Below are positions 1 through 9,296 of a stretch of 44,990 bases of DNA, one piece after another; the first letter of the stretch is position 1, and each line of letters starts with the position of its first letter. The stretch comes from an uncultured Oscillospiraceae bacterium (GTDB lineage: Bacteria; Bacillota; Clostridia; Oscillospirales; Oscillospiraceae): assembly GCA_934567355.1 (NCBI GenBank), contig CAKTJC010000023.1:1-44990 (forward strand), written 5' to 3'. A program made the position numbers and the translations under genes. Under the pieces are notes generated by a model, which saw nothing but the letters and a program-made list of their open reading frames with translations, did no database searches and was not told the origin of the DNA.

Positions 1-2
1 GA

Positions 3-37
3 ATATGCCAGAGCCGTCCGCTCTGGCATATTTTTTT
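3..37 (+). terminator. Intrinsic terminator of an upstream gene
   Basis: A perfect 11-bp stem (positions 3-13 with 21-31) with a 7-nt loop is followed by a run of T. It ends a transcript that begins left of the window, so sfsA probably has little read-through from upstream. Confidence 0.85.
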
Positions 38-59
38 CGGGCAGAAAGGAATTTGACAA

Positions 60-737
60 ATGACCTACCAGAATGTGGAGCCCGGCATTTTCCTGGAGCG
101 TCCCAACCGCTTTATTGCCTATGTGGAGATCGGCGGACGGGTAGAGACGGTGCATGTGAAAAATACCGGCCGATGCAGGGAACTTCTGCTTCGGGGCACG
201 CGCGTATATTGTCAGCGCTGTGAGAATCCCGCCAGAAAGACCAAATACGACCTGATTGCGGTACAGAAGGGCAGCCAGCTCATTAACATGGATTCTCAGG
301 CACCCAATGCAGCAGCAGCGCAATGGCTGCGCGGCGGGGGGCTGGGGACGCTGGAAGCACTGCGGGCAGAGACGGTTCACGGAGATTCCAGGTTCGATTT
401 CTCTTTTATGAAAGACGGCAGGCAGTGCTTCCTGGAGGTGAAGGGCGTTACGTTGGAAAATGACGGCGTGTGCATGTTCCCGGATGCGCCTACCGCCCGG
501 GGAACCAAGCATCTGCATGGGTTGATCCGGGCGGCGCAGGAGGGATACGGCGCCTACATCCTGTTTGTGATCCAGATGGCGCGGGCAAAATACCTGCGGC
601 CCAACGCGCAGACAGACCCGGATTTTGCGGCGGCGCTGTGCAGCGCCGCTGCGCAGGGCGTCCGGATCCTGGCAATGACCTGCAGCGTGGAGCCGGATGC
701 CATGACGATCGATGCCCCTGTTGCCGTACAGTTTTGA
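60..737 (+). CDS. sfsA: SfsA family DNA-binding protein/nuclease
   Basis: The 225-residue product matches SfsA in length and in conserved blocks. These are an N-terminal OB-like segment with VHVKNTGRC near residues 31-39, a central RFDF..., the catalytic-looking FLEVKGVTLE block near residues 123-132, and DAPTARGTKHL near residues 142-152. SfsA was named for stimulating maltose fermentation in E. coli; its C-terminal part has a PD-(D/E)XK-type nuclease fold, here with the E-V-K signature intact. The start at 60 has AAAGGA nine bases upstream. It lies alone between the terminator at 3-37 and the promoter at 767, so it appears monocistronic. Its physiological role in Clostridia is not established. 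Confidence 0.93.
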   Translation: MTYQNVEPGIFLERPNRFIAYVEIGGRVETVHVKNTGRCRELLLRGTRVYCQRCENPARKTKYDLIAVQKGSQLINMDSQAPNAAAAQWLRGGGLGTLEALRAETVHGDSRFDFSFMKDGRQCFLEVKGVTLENDGVCMFPDAPTARGTKHLHGLIRAAQEGYGAYILFVIQMARAKYLRPNAQTDPDFAAALCSAAAQGVRILAMTCSVEPDAMTIDAPVAVQF

Positions 738-766
738 AAATTCCAAGAAAAATTTGCCAATAAACA

Positions 767-794
767 TTGATTTATTCTTAAAATCGTTTATAAT
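767..794 (+). promoter_or_regulatory. Promoter of the nucleoside transporter lipoprotein gene
   Basis: A -35 box TTGATT (767-772), a 16-base spacer and a perfect -10 TATAAT (789-794) lie about 75 bases before the start at 871. No recognised riboswitch is visible in the short leader. Confidence 0.7.
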
Positions 795-870
795 AGGACC
801 TGTGTTTATGCTGTGGGAACGGGTCCTGCAGGTTGAACAACAGAATAACAAATGGTCAAGGAGAAGAAAA

Positions 871-2859
871 ATGAAAAAGTTTCTGGCAATCCTGCTGGCT
901 CTGAGCATGGTTCTGTCCCTGGCTGCCTGCGCATCTACGGATACCAAGGCAACTGAGGCTCCCACAGAGGCAGCGACCGAGGCTCCCACCGAAGAGGCCA
1001 CCGAGGCACCTACCGAGGAAGCCACTGAAGCACCCACCGAAGAAGTCACCGAAGAAGCTACCGAAGAAGCTACCGAAGAACCCACTGCGGCTCCCGACGT
1101 GCCCATGACTCATGCAGAGTACATCGCTGCCGAGCTGGACAGCGAAGTCTGTGTTGAGACCTATGTCCAGGCACATCAGTCCTGGTGGGAAGGCAAGATC
1201 ACTGTCTACGCCCAGAGCGAAGACGGCGCTTACTTCATCTACAACATGGCCTGCGCCGAAGAGGATGCAGACAAGCTGGTTCCCGGCACCAAGATCCTGG
1301 TCAAGGGCGTCAAGGCTGAGTGGAGCGGCGAAATTGAGATTGTCGACGCTACCTTCGAGATCGAAGAGGGCAGCTTCATCGCTGAGCCTGTCGATGTCAC
1401 CGACCTGCTGGGCAAGGAAGAGCTGATCGACCATCAGAACGAGCTGGTTTCCGTTAAGGGCCTGACCGTTGAGAAGGTTGAGTACAAGAACGATGAGCCG
1501 GGCGACGACATTTACGTCACCTTCGAGATCGGTGAGCTGACTGCGCAGTTCTGTGTGGAAGCTTACCTGACCGGTCCTGATTCCGAGCTGTACGCCGCCG
1601 TGAGCGCCCTGAATGTGGGCGATGTGGTCGACGTGGAGGGCTTCCTGTACTGGTACAACGGAGCCAATACCCATCTGACCAAGGTCACCGTGGTTACCCC
1701 CGCTCCTGCTGCTGAGGAAGCATCCGAGGCTCCCGAGGTTGCTACTGAGGCCGCTCCCGAGGAGACCAAGGCTCCCTTGAAGCTGCGCAGATCCACCACC
1801 CGCCCCACTCTCCCCACCGAGCCCGAGGTGGCAGAGGAAGAGACCGAGGAAGCTACTGAGGCTCCCGAGGCCGGCATCATCACGAAGGTAGCGCTGGTTA
1901 CCGACGTGGGCACCATCGACGACGAGTCCTTCAACCAGGCCTGCTGGCAGGGCGTTGAGGCATGGTGCAAGGCCAACGACATTGAGTACACCTACTATCA
2001 GCCCACCGAGGACTCCACCGATGCCCGCGTGCTGTCTGTGATGCAGGCTGCCAGCGACGGCGCAAACGTGATTGTTATGCCCGGCTACCTGTTCGGCGCT
2101 ACCGTGCTGGCCGTGCAGGACATGGAAGAGCTCTCCAATGTGTACTTCATCGCTGTGGACGTGAGCGCCGGCGACCTGGACAACGTTGATCCCGCTGCCA
2201 ATGTTGCCTGTCTGACCTTCTCCGAGGAGCAGGCCGGTTATCTGGCAGGCTACGCAGCTGTGAAGGAAGGCTACACCAAGCTGGGCTTCCTGGGCGGCAT
2301 GGCTGTTCCCGCTGTTATCCGCTATGGCTACGGCTTTGTGCAGGGCGCTGACGCTGCTGCCAAGGAGACCGGCGCGGAAGTGGAGATCAACTACACCTAC
2401 GGCGGCCAGTTCTTCGGTTCTCCCGAGATCACTGCAAAGATGGAAGGCTGGTACCAGAATGGTACCGAGGTTGTCTTCGCCTGCGGCGGCGGCATCTATA
2501 CCTCCGCACTGGAAGCAGCCGAGAAGAACAATGGCAAGGTCATCGGTGTTGACGTTGACCAGAGCTATATCTCCGATCTGATCATCACCTCTGCCATGAA
2601 GGGTCTGCAGAATGTGACCGAGTCCCTGCTGGACACCCTGAACAAGGGCGAGTGGGAGACCTACGGCGGCAAGGTGACCAACTTTGGCCTGCTGGAAGGC
2701 GAGTATGTGGGTCTGCCCACCGCAACCTGGAGCCTGGAGCACTTCACTGTTGAGGATTACGAGGCACTGAAGGCTCAGATCAAGTCCGGCGAGATCACCG
2801 TGAGCAACTCCACCGAGGCGATGCCCGAAGTGAGCATCACCGTCAACGAGATCGCCTGA
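871..2859 (+). CDS. BMP-family nucleoside-binding lipoprotein with inserted OB-fold-like tandem
   Basis: 662-residue lipoprotein; the start at 871 is chosen because AAGGAG precedes it and the lipobox LAAC (Cys20) follows at the right distance. Order: signal peptide 1-19; acidic Thr/Glu/Ala/Pro linker about 28-75; two consecutive OB-fold-like segments about 85-165 and 180-272 (each with a G-x-V-x-V-x-G strand pattern, e.g. KILVKGVKAE and DVVDVEGFLYW); second acidic linker about 273-333; and a complete BMP/PnrA-type binding domain from about 334 (VALVTDVGTIDDESFNQ) to the end. BMP proteins bind purine nucleosides and deliver them to the ABC importer encoded directly downstream. Usual BMP lipoproteins are about 350-400 residues, so the N-terminal half is extra. 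The second linker contains an odd basic stretch (LKLRRSTTRPTLP). Role of the OB segments is unknown; binding of nucleic acid or wall polymer is possible. Confidence 0.88.
   Translation: MKKFLAILLALSMVLSLAACASTDTKATEAPTEAATEAPTEEATEAPTEEATEAPTEEVTEEATEEATEEPTAAPDVPMTHAEYIAAELDSEVCVETYVQAHQSWWEGKITVYAQSEDGAYFIYNMACAEEDADKLVPGTKILVKGVKAEWSGEIEIVDATFEIEEGSFIAEPVDVTDLLGKEELIDHQNELVSVKGLTVEKVEYKNDEPGDDIYVTFEIGELTAQFCVEAYLTGPDSELYAAVSALNVGDVVDVEGFLYWYNGANTHLTKVTVVTPAPAAEEASEAPEVATEAAPEETKAPLKLRRSTTRPTLPTEPEVAEEETEEATEAPEAGIITKVALVTDVGTIDDESFNQACWQGVEAWCKANDIEYTYYQPTEDSTDARVLSVMQAASDGANVIVMPGYLFGATVLAVQDMEELSNVYFIAVDVSAGDLDNVDPAANVACLTFSEEQAGYLAGYAAVKEGYTKLGFLGGMAVPAVIRYGYGFVQGADAAAKETGAEVEINYTYGGQFFGSPEITAKMEGWYQNGTEVVFACGGGIYTSALEAAEKNNGKVIGVDVDQSYISDLIITSAMKGLQNVTESLLDTLNKGEWETYGGKVTNFGLLEGEYVGLPTATWSLEHFTVEDYEALKAQIKSGEITVSNSTEAMPEVSITVNEIA
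946..1092 (+). repeat. Thr-Glu-Ala-Pro low-complexity linker repeats
   Basis: Imperfect tandem repeats of 9-24 bases encode APTEEATE-type units. They form an extended acidic spacer between the lipid anchor and the first folded domain. A second, degenerate copy lies at about 1690-1870. Confidence 0.8.
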
Positions 2860-2882
2860 TCCATTTCCCATAAATAGCATTG

Positions 2883-2917
2883 TTCCCCGGGAGCATTCCG
2901 CTCCCGGGGAATTTTTT
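2883..2917 (+). terminator. Intrinsic terminator after the BMP lipoprotein gene
   Basis: An 11-bp perfect stem (TTCCCCGGGAG 2883-2893 with 2901-2911) is followed by six T. It separates the abundant binding protein from the ATPase/permease genes, which have their own promoter at 3122. From here to 3121 I see no gene. Confidence 0.88.
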
Positions 2918-3121
2918 CCCGTTCCCTGTGAATGCCGCATCCGAAGGGAAGGAGATCACAGCGCAGCATACCCAGCAGTGTGGCAGTTCCGTCCAGCCAA
3001 AGGCGATTTATTCAGAGGTTCCAAAGATAAAAATTGTGACAGACGGAAGCGGAAGAGACACACGTATGCGGATGGCAATTGAGGATGATCAACAAAAATT
3101 GAATAAATTGTATATTTTCTA

Positions 3122-3150
3122 TTGTGTTTGTTGCGAAAATACGCTATAAT
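3122..3150 (+). promoter_or_regulatory. Promoter of the transporter ATPase-permease operon
   Basis: TTGTGT (3122-3127), 17-base spacer, TATAAT (3145-3150). Transcription would start about 25 bases before the start codon at 3182. Confidence 0.65.
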
Positions 3151-3181
3151 GAGACAATCAAACCGGGATAGGAGTGACTCT

Positions 3182-4705
<1,524 letters not shown>

Positions 4706-4717
4706 GGAGGAGCCATC

Positions 4718-5938
4718 ATGCCAAAGAAAAACAATTCTCCCCGCCTGTCCACCGGCGCATCCGGCGGCGCGGCATCCCTGCTGGCCTCCCTGATTTGCGT
4801 TCTGTCAGGCCTGGCCGTGGGCTTTGTGGTGCTGCTGATTCTGGGCGGCATCACCATGAGCCAGAACGGCGACCAGTTCACCTTCGGCAATCTTCTGAAA
4901 ATCACCTGGGAGCAGGGCTTTAAGCCCATTGTGCAGGGCGGCTTCTATGCAAAGGCAAACATGATGGGCATGGCTGTCCGTATGGAGATTCTCCAGGCTG
5001 CCCCCCTGATCATGACCGGCCTTTCTGTGGCTTTTGCCTATAAAACCGGCCTGTTCAATATCGGTGCGGCCGGACAGTATACCGTGGGCGCATTCATGGC
5101 ACTGTATTTTGCCATCGTGCTGAAAATGCCCTGGTGGGTGTGCCTGATTGCTTCCGCTGTGGGCGGCGCGATCTGGGGCGCGATCCCCGGTTTCTTCAAG
5201 GCATATCTGAACGTCAACGAGGTCATTACCGCCATCATGTTCAACTGGATCGGCCTGTATGCGGTGAACCCCCTGATCTATCAGGGCGGAAACGGCCCCA
5301 TGTTCAATCTGAAAACCACCAAAACCTTCACCCTGAAGGAATCCGCCCCCCAGGCGCTGCTGCCCAGCTTTAATGTGAATGTGGGCGGCAAGGAATATTT
5401 CGGCAAAATGTTCCGGCCCACCATCGGCATTTTCATTGCCATCGGCATTGCCATCCTGATTTGGGTGATCATCAATAAGACCACCTTTGGCTATCAGCTG
5501 AAGGCATGCGGCTTTAATAAGAACGCCGCCCGCTATGCCGGCATCAACGAGAAGACGAACATTGTCCTGTCCATGACCATTGCCGGTGCGCTGGCAGGCG
5601 CGGGCGCGGGGCTGTTCTACCTGTCCGGCAGCAAGGAATGGGAGCCGCTGGTCTCCACCATGCTTCCGGCCACCGGCTTCAATGGCATCTCTGTGGCGCT
5701 GCTGGCCTCGTCGAACCCCATTGGGTGCATCTTCTCGGCCATTTTCATCTCCCATATCACGGTGGGCGGCGGCTTTATGACGGCGAAGCTCTTCCCCAGC
5801 GAGGTCTCGGATATTATCTCCGGTGTGGTCATTTACCTGTGCGCCTTCAGCCTGCTGTTTAAGAGCGCCATCATGAAGCGCCTTCACGGCAAGCCCCGCA
5901 AGAGCGCTGCCGAGGAAAAGAAGGAGGTTGAATCCTAA
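4718..5938 (+). CDS. Nucleoside ABC importer permease 1 (NupP/YufP type)
   Basis: 406 residues, BPD_transp_2 family. A strongly hydrophobic N-terminal helix (about 20-45) is followed by many membrane segments. The family hallmark GLFNIGAAGQYTVGAF lies near residues 112-127, then NEVITAIMFNWIGLY. The cytoplasmic loop GYQLKACGFNKNAARYAGI (EAA-like ATPase-coupling loop) lies near 263-281. AAGGAGG precedes the ATG by eight bases, 12 bases after the ATPase gene. It pairs with the next permease to form the transmembrane channel. The C-terminal tail is charged (KSAAEEKKEVES). Confidence 0.92.
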   Translation: MPKKNNSPRLSTGASGGAASLLASLICVLSGLAVGFVVLLILGGITMSQNGDQFTFGNLLKITWEQGFKPIVQGGFYAKANMMGMAVRMEILQAAPLIMTGLSVAFAYKTGLFNIGAAGQYTVGAFMALYFAIVLKMPWWVCLIASAVGGAIWGAIPGFFKAYLNVNEVITAIMFNWIGLYAVNPLIYQGGNGPMFNLKTTKTFTLKESAPQALLPSFNVNVGGKEYFGKMFRPTIGIFIAIGIAILIWVIINKTTFGYQLKACGFNKNAARYAGINEKTNIVLSMTIAGALAGAGAGLFYLSGSKEWEPLVSTMLPATGFNGISVALLASSNPIGCIFSAIFISHITVGGGFMTAKLFPSEVSDIISGVVIYLCAFSLLFKSAIMKRLHGKPRKSAAEEKKEVES

Positions 5939-6885
5939 TGTGGCTTTTGATGAAATATACGCTGCTGTATGCCGCGGTACTGACGCTGGTTGCTTTGGGC
6001 GGTATGTTCTCGGAGCGCTCCGGTGTGATTAACATCGCCTTGGAGGGCATCATGGTCGTCGGCGGCCTGGTAGGCGTTGTTGCCATCAATCTGCTCAATG
6101 CCTGGGGTGCCCCGGTTTTTGTGGGCGTCATCGCGGCGGTGCTGGCTTCCGCTGTGGCGGGACTTCTGTATTCGTCGCTGCTTGCCTTCTCTGCCATCAA
6201 CCTGAAGGCGGATCAGACCATCGGCGGTACGGCGCTGAACCTGCTGGCCACGGCGTTGGCCATGGTCATTGCCAAGCGCATCAACGGCTCCGATTCTCCG
6301 AAGATCGTCTACTCCACCAATTCCAACAAGATTTTTAACAGCGCCAATTTCTCCTTCCAGGTCGGCCCCCTGACCCTCAACTGGTTCCTGCTGGTCACGG
6401 TGATCGCACTGGTGGCGGCGTGGTTCATCCTGTACCGCAGCCGCTTCGGCATGCGTCTGATGGCATGCGGCGAGCATCCTCAGGCAGCGGATTCCGTGGG
6501 CATCAACGTATACAAGATGCGCTGGGCGGGTGTGCTGATGTCCGGAGCCCTGGGCGGCATCGGCGGTATGGCCTACATTGTCCCTGCCGTGGGCGAGTGG
6601 AATTTCGAGATGGGTGTGGCAGGCATGGGCTTCCTGGCGCTGGCTGTCATGATCTTCGGCCAGTGGAAGCCGCTGAATATCGCGGCAGCGGCACTGTTCT
6701 TTGCAGTGTTCCGCGCCATGGCCAATATCTATGATTCGTTCGGTTTCCTGGCACGCTTGGGCTGGCCGAAGGAGATCTACAATATGATGCCCTTCGTTGC
6801 CTCCATGATCGTGCTGGCGTTTACCTCCAAGAGTTCCCGCGCCCCCAAGGCTGAGGGTGTCCCCTACGACAAGGGAAGCCGGTAA
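5938..6885 (+). CDS. Nucleoside ABC importer permease 2 (NupQ/YufQ type)
   Basis: 315 residues, BPD_transp_2 family. Conserved RSGVINIALEGIMVVGGLVG near the N-terminus, the AINLKADQTIGGTALN block, and the coupling loop RSRFGMRLMACGEHPQAADSVGI in the middle. Its start codon overlaps the stop of the preceding permease (TAATG), which indicates translational coupling and equal stoichiometry. About nine hydrophobic segments. It closes the transporter operon; a strong terminator follows at 6913. Confidence 0.92.
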   Translation: MWLLMKYTLLYAAVLTLVALGGMFSERSGVINIALEGIMVVGGLVGVVAINLLNAWGAPVFVGVIAAVLASAVAGLLYSSLLAFSAINLKADQTIGGTALNLLATALAMVIAKRINGSDSPKIVYSTNSNKIFNSANFSFQVGPLTLNWFLLVTVIALVAAWFILYRSRFGMRLMACGEHPQAADSVGINVYKMRWAGVLMSGALGGIGGMAYIVPAVGEWNFEMGVAGMGFLALAVMIFGQWKPLNIAAAALFFAVFRAMANIYDSFGFLARLGWPKEIYNMMPFVASMIVLAFTSKSSRAPKAEGVPYDKGSR

Positions 6886-6912
6886 ATCAGCGCTTCCAAA
6901 AATCTGATGACA

Positions 6913-6955
6913 TGGTCTGCACTCTGCATAATGTAGAGTGCAGACCACTTTTTCT
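6913..6955 (+). terminator. Intrinsic terminator of the nucleoside transporter operon
   Basis: 12-13 bp perfect stem (TGGTCTGCACTCT 6913-6925 with 6935-6947), 9-nt loop, then a T-rich tract. Confidence 0.9.
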
Positions 6956-7004
6956 TCCGGAATAAGTAGAAATCTTAAGAAAAATTTATATTTTCACATT
7001 TCTA

Positions 7005-7033
7005 TTGACAATGAAAGGAAAGTATACTATAAT
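7005..7033 (+). promoter_or_regulatory. Consensus promoter of the lipoprotein/GNAT/ABC operon
   Basis: Perfect TTGACA (7005-7010), 17-base spacer and perfect TATAAT (7028-7033). It drives the four closely packed genes from 7076 to 10898. Confidence 0.85.
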
Positions 7034-7075
7034 GACACGAACGTTTTGAAACACTGTTACGAAGAGAGGAATGAA

Positions 7076-7465
7076 TTGTTGAAACAACGATTTCTGGCGC
7101 TGCTGCTGGCAGCGCTGGTGCTGCTTTCCGGCTGCGGCAAAAAGAATCGGGATGTGGAGCGGTGGAGTACCGATTCTGCCGCCGGAATGACCTATGCCCG
7201 ATATAACGGCACCGAGAGCTATACGGTGCGGCTGCCCCACTCCGGCGCCGTTGCGGTGGAGGTGACCACCCAGGCGGGCACGCTGCATCTGGAAATTGCC
7301 CAGCCGGGGCAGGAGCCGGTGTACACCGGCAATCTGACCGAGAGCGGCAGCTTCACGGTCAATCTCCAGCCGGGTATCTACGCAGTTACCGTCCGTGGCG
7401 AGGATCACGCGGGCGGCTTCCGGCTGGACTGGTCGGCGGACGCGAATGCGGAGGAGGGAGCATGA
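7076..7465 (+). CDS. Small lipoprotein of unknown function
   Basis: About 129 residues starting with TTG at 7076 (or the next TTG at 7079). No ATG in this frame has a ribosome site, whereas GAGAGG lies six bases before 7076. The product begins LLKQRFLALLLAALVLLSGC, a typical lipoprotein signal with lipobox LSGC. The mature part is about 107 residues, predicted beta-rich, with repeated short strands (TYARYNGTESYTVRLPHSG, GSFTVNLQPGIYAVTVRGED), suggesting a small beta-sandwich at the outer face of the membrane. It overlaps the next gene by four bases (ATGA). I do not recognise the family; a link to the ABC exporter in the same operon is only contextual. Confidence 0.75.
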   Translation: MLKQRFLALLLAALVLLSGCGKKNRDVERWSTDSAAGMTYARYNGTESYTVRLPHSGAVAVEVTTQAGTLHLEIAQPGQEPVYTGNLTESGSFTVNLQPGIYAVTVRGEDHAGGFRLDWSADANAEEGA

Positions 7466-8580
7466 ATATAAAACTGGTAAAGCTCACCCCGGAATACCGC
7501 CCCCAGCTGGAGGATATGATGGGGGAGTGGCTGGCTTTCGAGCAGAACTTTTCACCCTATGCCATTCGGAAAAATGACTACCGGGATTTTGACAACTATC
7601 TTGCCCACCTGGAATTGAAGGAGGCAAAGGACGGCCGTGTGCCGGACTCCGTGTTCTTCTGCCTGGATTTGGAGCGGAATATCTTTGTGGGGGCGGTGAA
7701 CATCCGCCATTATCTCAATGAGAATCTGATTCAATTCGGCGGCCATATCGGCGACGGCATCCGCCCCAGCGAGCGCCGCAAGGGCTATGCCACGGCCATG
7801 ATTCGCCTTGCCCTGGAGGAGTGCCGCAAGCTGGGCATCGAGCGGGTGCTGATGACCTGCGATAAGGATAACATCGGCTCTGCCAAATCCATCAGGAACA
7901 ACGGCGGTGTGCTGGAAAATGAAGTGATGGACGATAACGGCGTTTGGGAGCAGCGCTACTGGATTGATTTGGAGCGGCTTCCGCCTTTGACCACCGTCTA
8001 TTTCGTCCGGCACTGCCAGTCGGAGTTTTCCCACCGGGATGACCGCACCCGCCCCCTGACAGCGCAGGGCATGGCAGATGCCGTGGAGGTTGCCCGGGTT
8101 CTGCGGGATGTTCCCATTGATGCCTTTTATTGCAGCCCCTACCGCCGCAGTCTGGACACCGTTGCACAGGCCGCCCGGGAGCACAACCTGCCCATCCGGA
8201 CGGATGAGCGTCTGCGGGAACGGCAGAGCGGCGAGGGAGGCAATGCCGGGTTCAAGGACGCAGGAAATACGCCCCTGCGTCAGCGCTGGCAGGATTTTTC
8301 CTGGTGCGAGCCGGGGGGAGAGACGCTGGGTCAGACTCAGAAAAGGAATGTGGAAGCCCTGGAGGCGCTTTTGGCAGACAATCCCGGGAAGACCCTTGCG
8401 GTTGGCACCCACGGCACGGCGCTGAGTACCATCCTGAATTTCTACCGTCCGGGCTTCGGCTGTGAGGATTTTCTGCGCATCGTAGACTGGATGCCGTACA
8501 TCGTCTGCCTGACCTTTGATGGCCAGCGCCTGCTCCGGTTTGAAGAAGTATTCCATATTGAACATCCATATATGAAATGA
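7462..8580 (+). CDS. GNAT acetyltransferase fused to histidine phosphatase domain
   Basis: 372 residues in two domains. Residues about 1-172 are a GNAT N-acetyltransferase, with the acetyl-CoA loop IRPSERRKGYATAMI near 111-125 and the usual DNIGSAKSIRNNGG downstream. Residues about 175-372 are a phosphoglycerate-mutase-like histidine phosphatase: FVRHCQSEF with phospho-acceptor His184, YCSPYRRSLDTV, and the second histidine in THGTALS (His317). The usual R-H-G triad is R-H-C here, with the catalytic histidine kept. A small metabolite or phosphorylated substrate modified by both domains is possible, but the substrate is unknown. The gene overlaps the lipoprotein gene by four bases and is followed nine bases later by an ABC ATPase. 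Confidence 0.88.
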   Translation: MNIKLVKLTPEYRPQLEDMMGEWLAFEQNFSPYAIRKNDYRDFDNYLAHLELKEAKDGRVPDSVFFCLDLERNIFVGAVNIRHYLNENLIQFGGHIGDGIRPSERRKGYATAMIRLALEECRKLGIERVLMTCDKDNIGSAKSIRNNGGVLENEVMDDNGVWEQRYWIDLERLPPLTTVYFVRHCQSEFSHRDDRTRPLTAQGMADAVEVARVLRDVPIDAFYCSPYRRSLDTVAQAAREHNLPIRTDERLRERQSGEGGNAGFKDAGNTPLRQRWQDFSWCEPGGETLGQTQKRNVEALEALLADNPGKTLAVGTHGTALSTILNFYRPGFGCEDFLRIVDWMPYIVCLTFDGQRLLRFEEVFHIEHPYMK

Positions 8581-8589
8581 GGGGAAATT

Positions 8590-9294
8590 ATGCTGAAAAT
8601 TGACCATTTTACCAAAACCTACGGGGAGAAAAAAGCGGTGGATGACCTGACCCTGCACATCCGGCAGGGGGAAATCTATGGCTTCATCGGCCACAACGGC
8701 GCCGGAAAGACCACCACCCTGAAAAGCGTGGCGGGCATCATGCAGTTCGACAGCGGTGAAATTCTGATTGACGGAGTTTCCATTCAGAAAGACCCCATCG
8801 GCTGCAAGAAAAAGATGGCGTACATTCCGGACAATCCCGACCTGTATGAGTTCATGACCGGAATGCAGTACCTGAACTTTGTGGGGGATATTTTCGCCAT
8901 CCCCGCCGACCGGCGGAAGCAGCGGATTCAGGAGTTGGCAGACACCTTCGAGCTCACCGGCGACCTGAACCAGCCCATCAGCGCCTACTCTCACGGCATG
9001 AAGCAGAAGCTTGCCATTATTTCCGCCTGGATCCATGAGCCCCACCTGATCCTGATGGATGAGCCCTTCGTGGGTCTTGACCCCAAGGCTGCCCACACGC
9101 TCAAGGGCATGATGCGCCAGGTGTGCGACCGGGGCGGCGCAATTTTCTTCTCTACCCATGTGCTGGAGGTGGCAGAAAAACTCTGCGACAAGGTTGCCAT
9201 CATCAAGGGCGGCAAGCTCATTCGCTCCGGCACCATGGAGGAAGTGAAGGGGGACACCAGCCTGGAATCCGTTTTCCTGGAATTGGAGGGCTAA
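8590..9294 (+). CDS. ABC transporter ATPase (ABC-2/Ecs-like exporter)
   Basis: 234 residues, one cassette: Walker A GHNGAGKTT near residues 34-42, signature YSHGMKQKLAI, Walker B LILMDEPFVGLD, and the switch histidine in FFSTHVLE. Length and the SHGMKQ signature fit the CcmA/EcsA/BcrA class that pairs with ABC-2 type membrane proteins. The partner permease starts two bases after its stop. Ribosome site is GGGGAAATT before the ATG. Confidence 0.9.
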   Translation: MLKIDHFTKTYGEKKAVDDLTLHIRQGEIYGFIGHNGAGKTTTLKSVAGIMQFDSGEILIDGVSIQKDPIGCKKKMAYIPDNPDLYEFMTGMQYLNFVGDIFAIPADRRKQRIQELADTFELTGDLNQPISAYSHGMKQKLAIISAWIHEPHLILMDEPFVGLDPKAAHTLKGMMRQVCDRGGAIFFSTHVLEVAEKLCDKVAIIKGGKLIRSGTMEEVKGDTSLESVFLELEG

Positions 9295-9296
9295 TC

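Noticed and set aside
856..2940. Minus-strand frame opposite the BMP lipoprotein gene
   Set aside because: Antisense shadow of repeat-rich coding sequence; no start signals.
2918..3121. Possible small gene between the BMP gene and the ATPase operon
   Set aside because: The only frame (2880-3149) runs through the terminator and promoter and lacks a ribosome site.
9123..9296. Upstream extension of the ABC-2 membrane protein
   Set aside because: It would overlap the ATPase gene in another frame; the ATG at 9297 has a good ribosome site and a sensible N-terminus.
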